The notes beneath the pieces were generated by a model that made no database searches, was not told the origin of the DNA, and was given only the letters and a program-made list of their open reading frames with translations. The position numbers and the translations under genes were made by a program. Positions 10,891 to 21,920 of a stretch of 64,000 nt of DNA are shown here, piece by piece. How positions within the stretch are numbered: the first letter of the stretch is position 1; each line of letters starts with the position of its first letter. Source of the DNA: Dimorphilus gyrociliatus (taxonomy: Eukaryota; Annelida; Polychaeta; Dinophilidae); NCBI GenBank assembly GCA_904063045.1, contig CAJFCJ010000007.1:1442698-1506697 (forward strand), given 5' to 3'.

Positions 10891-12468
10891 ATATATATAC
10901 GTATATATACTTCAAGTGCGAACTTAAATTATATATATAATGTTAAGTTCGCATAAAACGGGTATACGTATTTAACAGTTTTGGTAGTGGTTATAACGAC
11001 TGCAATTTGAACGCGATTGGAGTGTTTGTAATGCGTTTATGAAATGATTTTCTTTTTATAAACGACAGCGCAATGTCTTTCTCTGGTGATTTTTAGTCTT
11101 TCTCTCATCAACATTTAAAAAACATGTGTTCTGTACATATGATACAGTATATTTTCAATATGTATTACATAAAATAAATTCTTAAAATAAGCGTATGGCT
11201 ATATATAAAAGTTGTGTGCTATCACATAGAAAGTATGCAAGTCTTACATATAGTCAGTAGTTTGAAAATCCTTGGTATTTTATTGTTATTATTATTATTG
11301 TATGCAGTATTTGAATCAACTAAGCATATAATACGGCACATACTATTTAGAAGGTGTATGTTACATATTATGCGCTTCGTATGAAATTATAAAAGTAGTT
11401 AGAGGGAAAGTTTTGTGTTCGTATAATTACAAAAGAAAACTTGTACAGATCGATTTCTTCCAAACCGGACCGAATAGTGTACAAGTTCTAGATGGCCAAG
11501 AAGGTGTCTTATTTGTCCATCATGCCGATGGTAGAGCTACTGGAGACGCTTTCGTTCTATTTGCAAACGATGAAGAAGCTGATCTGGCTTTACTAAAACA
11601 TCGGGAATGTATTGGATCAAGATACATTGAATTGTTCAAGAGTACAACAGCCGAAGTTCAACAGGTTCTCAATCGTTCGATGGACCCTCGTGCACACGCT
11701 ATGGAAGCCGGTGTTGCACAAACGGTTAATGTCTCAACTGCTGCTGCCGCTTCATTTATCGACCCTTCCGCCGCCACACAAATGGCATTGATGGGGTTTG
11801 CTCCGCCCACAAATAATCTATTGCCAGTTCCGCAACAGATGATAACAACTGGATCGCAAAAGGACTGTATAAGACTTAGGGGTTTACCATACGAATGCAG
11901 TGTCACAGATATCTTGGCATTTCTTGGGGAATTTTCAAAACACATTGTCTTACAAGGTGTACATATGGTTATTAATAGTACCGGCGCCCCAAGTGGTGAG
12001 GCCTTTATTCAAATGGAAGGTGAACTAGCCGCTGAAGCAACAGCTATAGCTAAACACCGAAAAACAATGACAACAATAAATGGTGTAGCATGTTCGAAAA
12101 AGCGCTATGTTGAAGTCCTTCAGTGCAGCGGCGACGAAATGAATATCATTCTAACGAATGGCCTTCCATCTGTTGCTTCGCCTCTTGCGACACCATTGTT
12201 ACAAGCGGTTGCGCCTTCACCTCAAAGAGCATTAATGCCCACACCTACTGTTCCCACTCATCCAGCAATTTTAAGCCCTCCAATGGCTTATCCTGCTCCG
12301 GCATTTGCCTCGCCAATTAATCATCGCTCTTTAGCGACAGCGACAACCTTACCAAACTATGTTTCACCACTACCGACCACTGTTAACCCATACCAGCCTT
12401 TCTTCTACTTGTACAACGGTTATCCAAGCCCTCCAGTTTCACCTCCAACAGAAGTTCTACCGCGTTGA
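7630..12468 (+). CDS. ESRP: ESRP, epithelial splicing regulatory protein (fusilli)
   Basis: Seven exons: 7630-7899, 8076-8301, 8720-8809, 9177-9231, 9452-9562, 9634-9913 and 11449-12468, giving 683 residues. The N-terminus (SPEYLVVLF) and the [14 protein letters not shown] segment form the RNase H-like fold typical of ESRP. Three RRMs follow: [15 protein letters not shown] (about residue 230), [12 protein letters not shown] (about 330) and [16 protein letters not shown] (about 490). The last 100 residues are Pro/Ala-rich. ESRP sets epithelial splice choices in nuclear pre-mRNA by binding GU-rich sites. Intron 6 (1,535 bp) is far longer than the others and separates the start of RRM2 from its rest, so a skipped or extra exon there could change RNA binding. 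Confidence 0.93.
10587..10630. repeat. GACA/GA microsatellite in ESRP intron 6
   Basis: A run of GACA tetranucleotides passes into a GA dinucleotide run. On the transcribed strand this is purine-rich and could bind splicing regulators, which is inference. Confidence 0.75.
10857..10912. repeat. TA microsatellite in ESRP intron 6
   Basis: A (TA)n run, broken once near 10886, lying just before the inverted repeat at 10917. Confidence 0.75.
10917..10953. repeat. Inverted repeat (hairpin) in ESRP intron 6
   Basis: TGCGAACTTAA (10917-10927) is exactly complementary to TTAAGTTCGCA (10943-10953). The 15-base middle is itself a near-palindrome of A and T, so the whole forms an almost perfect 18-bp stem with one bulged G. 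Confidence 0.7.
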
Positions 12469-13116
12469 ATAGAAATTTAATTATCGCATAAGTTTATGTT
12501 ATGTATAAAAAAATGTGTTCGTTAAAGCATAAAACAAAGTTTGCTTTGCTTTTGACTGTTTTAATTGTATATAATTTCTAATAATGAAGTCCCCCCTCCC
12601 CCTGTACTCTCCTGACTGTTTTTATTTTATCAAAAAATAGTTAATTTCATTTTGGTGGTGGAAAAAAATACAAAAAAAATCTTTTTCTTTTAAGAAGGTG
12701 GTGGTGTTTAACTAGTTAATGGTGAAGGTGCTTCTGCTGGAAGCTCGATCTGAGTTTTTAGGCGCCTGTATATACTATATACAGTATATATAGATTTTTA
12801 AACGCGCACGTGTTTAGCATAATTGATTTTATTTGTTCAAATGAAAGCAGCTGTTGCAGAACTTATCGACTCAGATACTGCAAAATTTTTGCCATTAATA
12901 TTTGAGAAACGTGGTCGTTATGTGTTAAAGTCTATGCATATCAGTCGAACATAATATCTCTGCCGTACAATTGCAAAAGAGTACATATCTAGTCCGATAA
13001 TGTATTTGTTCAAATTTAGCAATACACCTAATCGAAATAAATATAAACATGAGAATAAATAAATTTATATCTATTGTTAAATGGATTCACAGGATTAAAA
13101 AAAACTATTAAAGTAT
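12469..13116. other. Intergenic between convergent ESRP and CPBP protease
   Basis: Holds both 3' UTRs. An AT palindrome of TATACTATA type sits near 12770-12795 and a plus-strand AATAAA near 13037. No open frame of note on either strand. Confidence 0.5.
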
Positions 13117-14166
13117 TTAGGAATTAGCCAAGAAAATATACGAGACAATCCCGACCATACAACCGGCTAAACCTTCTCCATTCACCTTCCAAACTTCCCC
13201 CTGTATAAAACCAATTCTGTTTCTGTACACATCACCCAAAATTGGAGGATTTAAAACGTTCCATAAGAAGTGCAAAAGTGCGGGTGCCCATATCGAATAG
13301 CTGTTCAAAATAATAATGTAAAAGTATATTTGCGACATCTAGCGGACATCTTAAAAATACATACTTGGATTGAATAGCAATCCATCCAAGTGTTAGACCG
13401 TTGACATTACATGATAAAAATTGGAAAAGTATTGTTAAATAAGGTTTTGAAGTGCGAAATCGAGCAGTTAATAACACCATAATAGGTATATGATAGCATC
13501 CCCATACTAGGCCACTAGAAAAATGAAAATTTTATAATAATTATCGTTTTGACGGGAAAAGGATAATTTTTTTAATGTTTTTGAAAGTATATTCTTTTTT
13601 CTATTTACCTGATTAATAATGCTTCAAAACGACCATATTTATTGATTAAACAAGGAAGCATCAGACATCTCCATCCAATCTCCTCTCCACTTGCCCTTAA
13701 AAAGTTTTTTATGTATTCATTAACTGTAGTCTGACGTAAACTTTTGAAAAGTTTAGACCAACTCGCATCATCTCTTAATTCGCCTAGACCAGAAAGAATG
13801 TTGAACGATATGCAGAGAATCATTTCACCAATAACAATTAAGAAGGCAATAAATGAATATAGACTAGCTAGACCAATCTAGGGGAGAAAAGGTATTTGTT
13901 TTGTTTTTAAAATTCAACATCATTCATGATATTTTTCTTAAACTATCTAGAGCATCTACTGGAAGTCAATTACTTACACTATCATAACCAATAAGAGCCG
14001 ACAGATCGTACCCGTGAAAAAACCATGGAGCAAACAATCCTGGGAAAAACATTGCCCAAGCTAATTTTTGAAGTGTCCATTTTTTGCCGATTACTACCCA
14101 CAGAATAGTTACAGCTATTGTAAATATTGCGAATAATTCGCAATTTCCAAAATAATTAGTTTTCAT
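13117..14166 (-). CDS. CPBP-family intramembrane metalloprotease (bacterial-like)
   Basis: Four exons (13978-14166, 13609-13877, 13365-13514, 13117-13300) give 263 residues. Several hydrophobic segments mark a multi-pass membrane protein. The family's three motifs are present in order: EExxxR within ASGEEIGWRCLMLP, a first conserved His in GLVWGCYHIP, and a second His/Asn pair in HFLWNVLNP. The CPBP (Abi/CAAX) family includes the animal CAAX protease RCE1, but the GEEIGWR form is typical of bacterial and organellar members and not of RCE1. Three spliceosomal introns show it is a resident eukaryotic gene. ATG 14166 is the first in-frame ATG; substrate unknown. Confidence 0.75.
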
Positions 14167-14525
14167 TGTGAAGGTCAAGGCTAAAGGTTTTGTGCGAAAA
14201 ACACTCTAGATGTCAGTAGCTGTTAATTATTTATTTTTTTCACGCAGTTCTATCGTTTTATTAAGACCGACCAAACATAATCTCTATAAAATAGACGGTT
14301 AATGAATTAACAGACAAATCTGTTTATCATTCTCAGGAACAGAACAAGGCAATTAAAACTAAATAAACTCTTTCATATAAACATACAACATAAACTTATT
14401 TTTAGTTATTCTCAACAAAACCTTTTCTATCAATATTATTGCTTTCAGATTTCGTAACAAGAGCTAATCACCTTTGGTGACAATAAACATAGTTACTTGC
14501 TCTAAATTTAAATTTTCATTTGGCC
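14167..14525. other. Intergenic: CPBP promoter and SLC25A1 3' flank
   Basis: Both flanking genes are on the minus strand. AT-rich sequence with no gene seen; the short gap suggests that SLC25A1 transcription ends close to the CPBP start. Confidence 0.45.
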
Positions 14526-16031
14526 CTAATTTGGCCAAATTTTATTAAACAATTCCATAAACGAATCGTAAATCATGAAAGTAATAGCAACATCCAAACA
14601 GACTCTTGATAATCTAGGTAAAGTTCCCTTGTAGAATCTAAAAAGTATTTAAAGGGTTAATTATAAATAAGTACAAAAGTAGTATAATATAGAATATAAA
14701 TATTAAAATATCTTACGCAAGAGGTCCTTCGTGCTTCAATATTTTTGCAGCACAATCAAAAGTGTTCTTGTATTTTTTAGCTTCTAATCCCTGAAAGTAT
14801 TTAAATAATTTATTTACATTTCAAACATCTAATTGTTTAAGTCTAAATTTAACCTGCATTCTAGTTTTAACAACATCGAGAGGTGTGTTTCCAAATACAG
14901 AAGCAGCACCAGCAATAGCTCCAAAAAGTCCAGTAAGTAATTTAGGAACAGACTTTCCTTTCTCATCTCCTCTATACATATCTTTTAGAGTTTCAACAAC
15001 GAAAAACCTAATAGCTTGATTACTTCCTTGTTTCATGATAGTCGGGGTTAATCCTTGATAGCATCCTCGAAATCCTTCAGTTTTGATGATACTTCTGACA
15101 CCATGAAAGAATCCCTTAAACTTTGGATTTGCAGATGCTTGATCATTGATAAACTTTACTTTTACAGTTTCCATAGGAGTAACAGCAAATATAGCTTCAC
15201 AAACGCCAGCTCCCAAACCACATAATAATTTTTTTTGGGCAGATAAATTTCCTTTTTCATCAACAGCTCTTTTCTTAAATTCTTCAAAAGCTCCAAATCT
15301 TACAGCAGATTTCGGAATTGAACCGTACAAGAGAACGGATAAACCTCTATAAAGACCAAAGAATCCATGGTCACGTACAGTTAACTTCGCGCAATCCACA
15401 ATACCCTTATAGCGTTTAGCGCCTCCTGATTTTTCATCCAATTGCAATTGTGTCTTAATATATTCCGTTGGAAAGGTGATACATATTTCAATACCCCCAG
15501 TAATTCCACCTATATTAGTTAGAAATTATACAATCAATACAATTAGTTGGCACGTGTTACAGTGATTAAATCTGGAAGGGTTCCGCATATGCGGGAGAAT
15601 GTTTACGTGACAAGCCTACTTTTACTCAGTAAATTGACTCTATCGATTGACTGTCTTACATCGCAACTGCAAATCGATATTTCTTTATATTTTATAACCA
15701 CTGCAATCAGGCGATACAGACTTGTAAATGTCATCTTTGAACTTTGAACCGTTGCCATGCTTTAAATGATCCTTCGACCAATTTTAAACATAACACCTGT
15801 GGTTTTCGTTTTTTTTCAAATAGTCTTAAGTTAATAAGTTCAAAGATTCATTTGAACGTTTGATTATAAAACTATTCTAAATATATAGAGGTCTAAGATA
15901 GAGCGATAATCCAAAATTATACCAGCGATGATGCCCTTCAAACTGCTGTTTGTGCCTGCTGGAGAGGCTGCCATCTCGCTTCCTTGCCTATTATAATAAG
16001 GATTAGATAGTCTCGTTCCAAACTTGTCCAT
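14526..16031 (-). CDS. SLC25A1: SLC25A1-type mitochondrial citrate (tricarboxylate) carrier
   Basis: Four exons (15923-16031, 14854-15509, 14717-14790, 14526-14637) encode 316 residues, close to the human 311. Three mitochondrial carrier repeats carry PxE/DxxKT/V signatures: [18 protein letters not shown] and [33 protein letters not shown] and [10 protein letters not shown] match the citrate carrier more closely than other SLC25 members. It exchanges mitochondrial citrate for cytosolic malate across the inner membrane, feeding acetyl-CoA to fatty-acid synthesis. The N-terminus is a short tail before the first repeat. It shares a 210-bp upstream region with DHX29 on the other strand. Confidence 0.93.
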
Positions 16032-16241
16032 TGTCAATTGTTTTAGGATGTTAGCTTTCTGAAATTGTTAAACTCTTAACATCAGCTGCTCATTCCAATA
16101 GCTATAAAGGCGGAGCTTATTTTTGTATACCGGTTTACTCCAGGGCAGCAAAACATTCAAAAAAAAAGTACTGTAAAATCACAAGCTCTGTTGCACAAAG
16201 TACTGCAATTTTTTCATTATTCTTAAACTAAATAATTAGAT
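16032..16241. promoter_or_regulatory. Shared upstream region of SLC25A1 and DHX29
   Basis: The start codons are head to head and 210 bp apart, so both promoters lie here. No TATA box is seen at a suitable spacing. Confidence 0.45.
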
Positions 16242-19200
16242 ATGAATACTAGAGAAAAAAGAAATGGAAAGAAAAAAGATACTGTTGCCCAACCATTGAA
16301 AGATGTTGCTAAAGGTATGATCCGAGCATATTTGAAGGCATTTCACAGAATAAACACGTGTAATCGAACGTTTTTGTTACAGTAAAAAAGTCATATGCTT
16401 CCAAAGAATTGACAGCGGCAGCAATAGTAGAACAAGAAACTTATCCTAGGGTGTGTAAAAAAAAAGAGAATAACATTGTGATCTTTTGTATATAATAACA
16501 ATTATTCAAAATACAATTTTTATCAGATCGAGCTCGAAGAAGAAGTTGAGAATAATCTTGTAAAACTATTAAAAACAAATTTAGAAAATAGATTAAAAAG
16601 TACTGTAATATCAAATCGGTTGACAGCCAAAAAGTTAACAGTAAGTTATATTTCTAAAGTAGTTTAATTTGCATTATTGTTCATTTTTTCTAATATATTT
16701 GCATAAATATTCTATAGGATGTATATAACGCATTATTTGACTATGGCTTCAAACAAGAACAAATAGAAATTGCCATGGATCATGTTCTACCTCAAGGGGG
16801 AGATTTAATAGATGCTTTAGATTGGCTATGTTTAAATCTCAAGAGTGGTAAGAATTTTTATGCTAAATTAATTCTATAATACATAATTATCTACGCTACT
16901 AAACAGATCAATTGCCGAAAGGATTCTGTCACATTAAAAAAACTGATACTAAACCTCGTGAAAAATTCCAAGAAAATTTAACAAACAAAAGAATAGAAAC
17001 TAAAAGTGTTAAAGCTCCACCTAAAGTAGATTTACAAATTTAATTAATACTTAAAATGATATTTAGAATAAATGTTGATTTATTTGCTAAAACGTTAGAA
17101 AGATATAGAATCGGATAAGGCAAATATGAAAGATTGGATATTAAGATATGCAGAGGATACTGATTCAAGCGATGATGAATCAAATGCTAAGAAATCTGTT
17201 GAAGAAAACCCCGTAAATAATCTTTAAATATAGCTAATGGAACATTTTTGAATTAGTAAGAATTTTTTGTTAATTTTTAGAATGAAAAATACGCAAGAAT
17301 TGATTATCTTATTGCCGAAACAAAGCAAAAAGCTCAATTGGCAAAAGCCGAAAGGAATAAGAAGGCTAGTAAAGAATTGAGTACGAAAATTAATCAATTA
17401 ATGCAAGGTATATTATATTTGATTAAAAATGTTTCCTCTAGTTTTAAATTATAAAATATCGAACTATTTTAAATAGAACTGAGAACAATTGAGAAGCATC
17501 CTCAATTTAATCTTTCAAGCGTTCAAAAATACGAACCACCTCCAGAAGGTAAAGTTCCAGACTTAACAAGTGATTTGGTCCACAAGAAGAGTTCCATTGA
17601 TGATGATGACAATGATGACGAATGCGATGTAGGTCTCCTTGGTTTCGACAGTTTAGAATGTTCTAATCCAGGTTTTCATCCAATCATAAAAACAAACTGT
17701 GCGTTTCAGTTGTAACACTAGAATTTGTTTTTAATAGAGAAGATTGAAAAGCCTAAATTCCAAAAGAGATCTTTCTCCTATACAAGACAACAGTGGACTG
17801 GAAAATCTCCAAAACAATTTTTAATCGATTGGCTACGTAAAAATCTAAAGAATAGTCCACCACCTAGATTTAAACCTATACAAGTATCCGGATCATTATG
17901 GAGAAGCAGGTGAAATTCTTAAAAGTGCAACTGATTACTTGATAAACCAATTTCATTCAAAATAATATATTTTAGGTGTATAGTTAATCGAAAGGATGGT
18001 GATGTTGAAGTAATACCAGATATTGTTTGCGAAAATGTCAAAGAGGCTGAACATTTAGCTAGTACACTTGCGCTATTTCAGCTATGCGGCGGCCAGGTAA
18101 AAAAAAATTAATTAAAAAACTTTTTTATTATTACTTCATCAATTTGAATTTCAGAGAATTCATCAATTATTACCACCTCCTTATAGAGATATTTGGTTGG
18201 AATGGAAAAAAGCAGAAGAGGATATTGTACAAAGTGGTAAAGAGCAAATAAGTAAAGTAATGCAATTTAAATTTCTATTAGACTTTTTACGGCATATATG
18301 CTTTGTATACAGTAGACTGTGTACTATAAAAATATACATCTATTATAAAAATGTATTGAATTTTACAGCCCAGAGACGCTTTTGTTTCTCAATTAGTCAA
18401 GAAACTATCAAAGATCAAAGTATCCCTATCCGATGTCTCTAATAACGAACAAGATAACGTTTGTAACGATTGGGAAGATATACCTGTATCACCCGTTGTA
18501 AGATTTTCGCCTTCCTCCTTGATCATCTTTTTAATTACACTATATTCGATTAGACAACATCTAAACTAAACCTAAAAGATCCCACTATAAAGGCGCGCTG
18601 TCGCGATATTCTTTTAGCTGCTTCAAAACAACAAGAATACGAGAAATTGCTAAAAACGCGAGAACAATTACCAGTTTATAAATACAGGTATATTATAATA
18701 ATATTTGAGTTAAATATTTAGTTTAATTAATCTGTAGAGATGAAGTTATCAGCGCAATAAACAAATATGATGTTACAATTATTTGTGGTGAAACTGGCAG
18801 TGGAAAATCTACTCAAATACCTCATTTTCTCTTACAAGTAGGTGGATTAGTGTATCACTTTAAAAAGATGGATTCTTTATAAGATTTTTGTCTTTTATTA
18901 ATGTTATTTTTTCATTTTTTTATCTCTCTCTATACAGGATTTACTAGTGGATAAAGATTTCTTGGATTGTAATTTAATTTGTACTCAACCTAGGAGAATA
19001 TCTACCGTATCTTTAGCTTCTCGAACTGCTCTTGAGATGAATACTAATAAACCAGGCAGTAGAGATAGTTTAATAGGATATCAAATTAGGTTTGCTTTTT
19101 ATTAATAGTGGGTATTAGAAGATATTTTATTCTGTTTAACTTCAATAGATTTGAAGCAAAGACTTCACCAACGATGAAGTTGCTATATTGCACAACGGGA

Positions 19201-21920
19201 GTGCTTTTACGAAAGATTCAAAATAATGTTCTACTGAATGGTACAAGTCATGTAATTATTGATGAAGTTCACGAACGTTCAGTTGACTCGGATTTCTTAT
19301 TGGTTACCCTAAAGAATTTGGTAAAAGAGAGGAAAAGGTTAAGAAAACCGTTAAAAGTAATTTTAATGAGCGCTACTCTCGATGCTCAAAAATTTATTGA
19401 TTACTTCGAGTCGTCGGATGATGATGTTAGGCAAATATTAGATGTAAAACTGGTATCACTACCAGGAAGGACGTTTCCAGTTCAAAATTTTTTTCTCGAG
19501 GATATCGTCGAGCAAACTGGTTTTTGTCCTGAAGAAGCTGAAGTTAACGATAACTCAAATTATGTAATTATTACGTCAGATGCAATGATAAATATTTATT
19601 ATATTTTAATTAATTTAGGTAACGGAAAATCTTTCAATATCAGCTAAAGGAGGTAAATCTTTTAAGGAACAAGTCTCTTATTCCACTCAGGAGGTAGAGC
19701 ACAACGACTTAGAACTGGATACAACAAAATATAGTGCCCAAACAATTCAAACAGTAAATCGGTTAAACGGCATATTAAAACTCAATTTAGATATTATTTT
19801 GGTAATTAAAATAATTATTAGAAACTCTTTCTATTATTAGTATGTTTAATAACAATTTTTTTTCAATATAGGAAACAATAAAATTAATAGAAAGGAAAGA
19901 AGAATTTAATCAAGTTCAAGGTGGAATATTAGTATTTTTACCCGGTTTAGCTCATATACAAGAATTATATGATATGATCCTTTATGACGCAGAACTGTCA
20001 AAGCGCAAGTAATGAATATCTACTGTATTTTTTTAAAGATATTAATAGTATTACAATATTCTATTCTTTTAAAGGCACAAAGTTCTGCCGCTGCACTCAA
20101 CTTTATCAAACGATAGCCAGGAGGAAATATTTAAATATCCTCCTAAAGGTCATAGGAAAATCGTTTTGGCAACAAATATTGCCGAAACTGGAATTACAAT
20201 TCCAGATATTGTATTCGTTATAGACAGTGGCAAAGTAAAGGAAAACTGGTAAAATAAAATATTTAGGAGTTGTAAATTTGTTAAATGTTTGCTTTATAAC
20301 TCTTTATTGTTTAGGTTTGACGAAAATACTCAAATGAGTCGTCTTAAGGAAGTTTTTGTTAGTCGGGCAAGTGCTGATCAAAGAAAAGGTCGAGCCGGTA
20401 GGGTTCGTGAAGGATTTTGCTTCAGATTATATACACATATGAGGTATTTTTCTTTCTGTGTTTCTCTCCCCCTCCTGTCACTTCAATTTTCCTTGCGATA
20501 TTTTCTAGGTATAACAGTATGAAACAATTTACAACTCCAGAGATTTTACGAGTACCACTGGAATCTCTCTGTCTGCATATCTTAGTATGACGAACTATTT
20601 ATAGTATTATTGACGTCTATTCATTAATTTACCACTCTAAACTTTTTATAGAAATGCGAGGAAAAGGATCCCGAGAAAATATTATTGTCAGCTTTAGATC
20701 CTCCAAGACCTGAAGCTATTAGGAAATCTCTATCACTACTACAAGAAATAGGTGCTGTTGATTGTATAAACATGGTTCTAACGCCGCTTGGTCATCATTT
20801 ATCAACTCTTCCTGTCCATGTGAAATTAGGACGTATGTTAATATTCGCCGCTATATTTGGTGTAACAGAGCAAATAGTAAGTCTTCTAAAAGATATAATC
20901 CAACTATAAACAAACTATTTCTCATAAATAAATAGGCCATAATAGCCGCCAGTATGAATGAAAAATCACCTTTCTACGTTCCTGTACGAAAGAAAGAAGT
21001 TGCTGAAAATGCATTAATGAATCTAAGCGTTTCAAATTCGGATCAATTGACAATATTGAATGCATTTACTAAGTAAATTAGTTTGAATATATTATTCAGC
21101 TTTTACACAAAACATTAATTAATTTTTTGTTCGCAGATGGCAAGAATCTAGAGCAAAGGGGAGAAACGCTGAAAAACTTTATTGTGATATGAATTTCATT
21201 AAGAGGAGCACTATGATAGAAATTGAGGTAGAAACTTTAAAATATAGTGCTTTTTATATAAAATTTCATTAACTTTTATTATAAAAAAAAACAACTAGAA
21301 CATCTCAAAGGAGCTAATGAAATTAGTAAATTCAATTGGCTTCAATAATGATTCTCAATTGATCGGGAATAAACTAACTGCAAAGGACGAAAATATGATT
21401 AAGCTTATTCTAACTGGTGGAATTTATCCCAACATTGGTCAAATTAGGAAAATTGAAAGAACTGAAGGTGATAGAACGCCCCTGACCGATTGTTTAACGA
21501 ATCAAGGAAAAGTGTTAGTTCACCCATCGTCTGTCAACAAGAACATTAACATGGACGGCTTCATAATCTATCACGAAAAAACGAAGGGCGAGAAGAATAC
21601 ATTTATTCGAGGGACAACTTTAATTGACAACATCTCACTCTTAATGTTCGGAGGTGATATTCAAGTATTTCACGCTAATCAGACTGTAACGGTTGATGGA
21701 TGGATTAAATTAAAAGTAAGGACACTGGCATTTTAATTATATACTTGAAATTGTAAGAAATATTTTCCCTTTTCAGGCTTTTGCACGAACTGGTGTTATA
21801 TTCAAAGAAGCAAGAAAGGTTTTAAATGATTTATTAGCAAAAAAATTAACCAATCCTGCAGTGAACTTGTCTGATAATCGTTTAGTACATCTTTTAATAA
21901 AAGCTGTAACAATTGTTTAA
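16242..21920 (+). CDS. DHX29: DHX29, ribosome-bound DExH helicase for translation initiation
   Basis: Twenty-six exons splice in one frame to 1,325 residues (human 1,369). The N-terminal region has [11 protein letters not shown] (a UBA-like element) and the DHX29-specific [13 protein letters not shown] (about residue 330). The helicase core follows: motif [10 protein letters not shown] (18787-18813), motif II DEVH (19261), motif [18 protein letters not shown], motif [13 protein letters not shown] and motif [13 protein letters not shown]; then the HA2 and OB-fold region with VHPSSVN and [10 protein letters not shown]. In mammals DHX29 binds the 40S subunit and helps scanning through structured 5' leaders. 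Introns are 50-110 bp. The stop codon overlaps that of the next gene on the other strand. DHX57 was considered; the middle region fits DHX29 better. Confidence 0.93.

Noticed and set aside
16242-21920. DHX57 as the identity of the helicase
   Set aside because: [13 protein letters not shown] and the ALDWLCLNL region are DHX29-type, and the total length fits DHX29.
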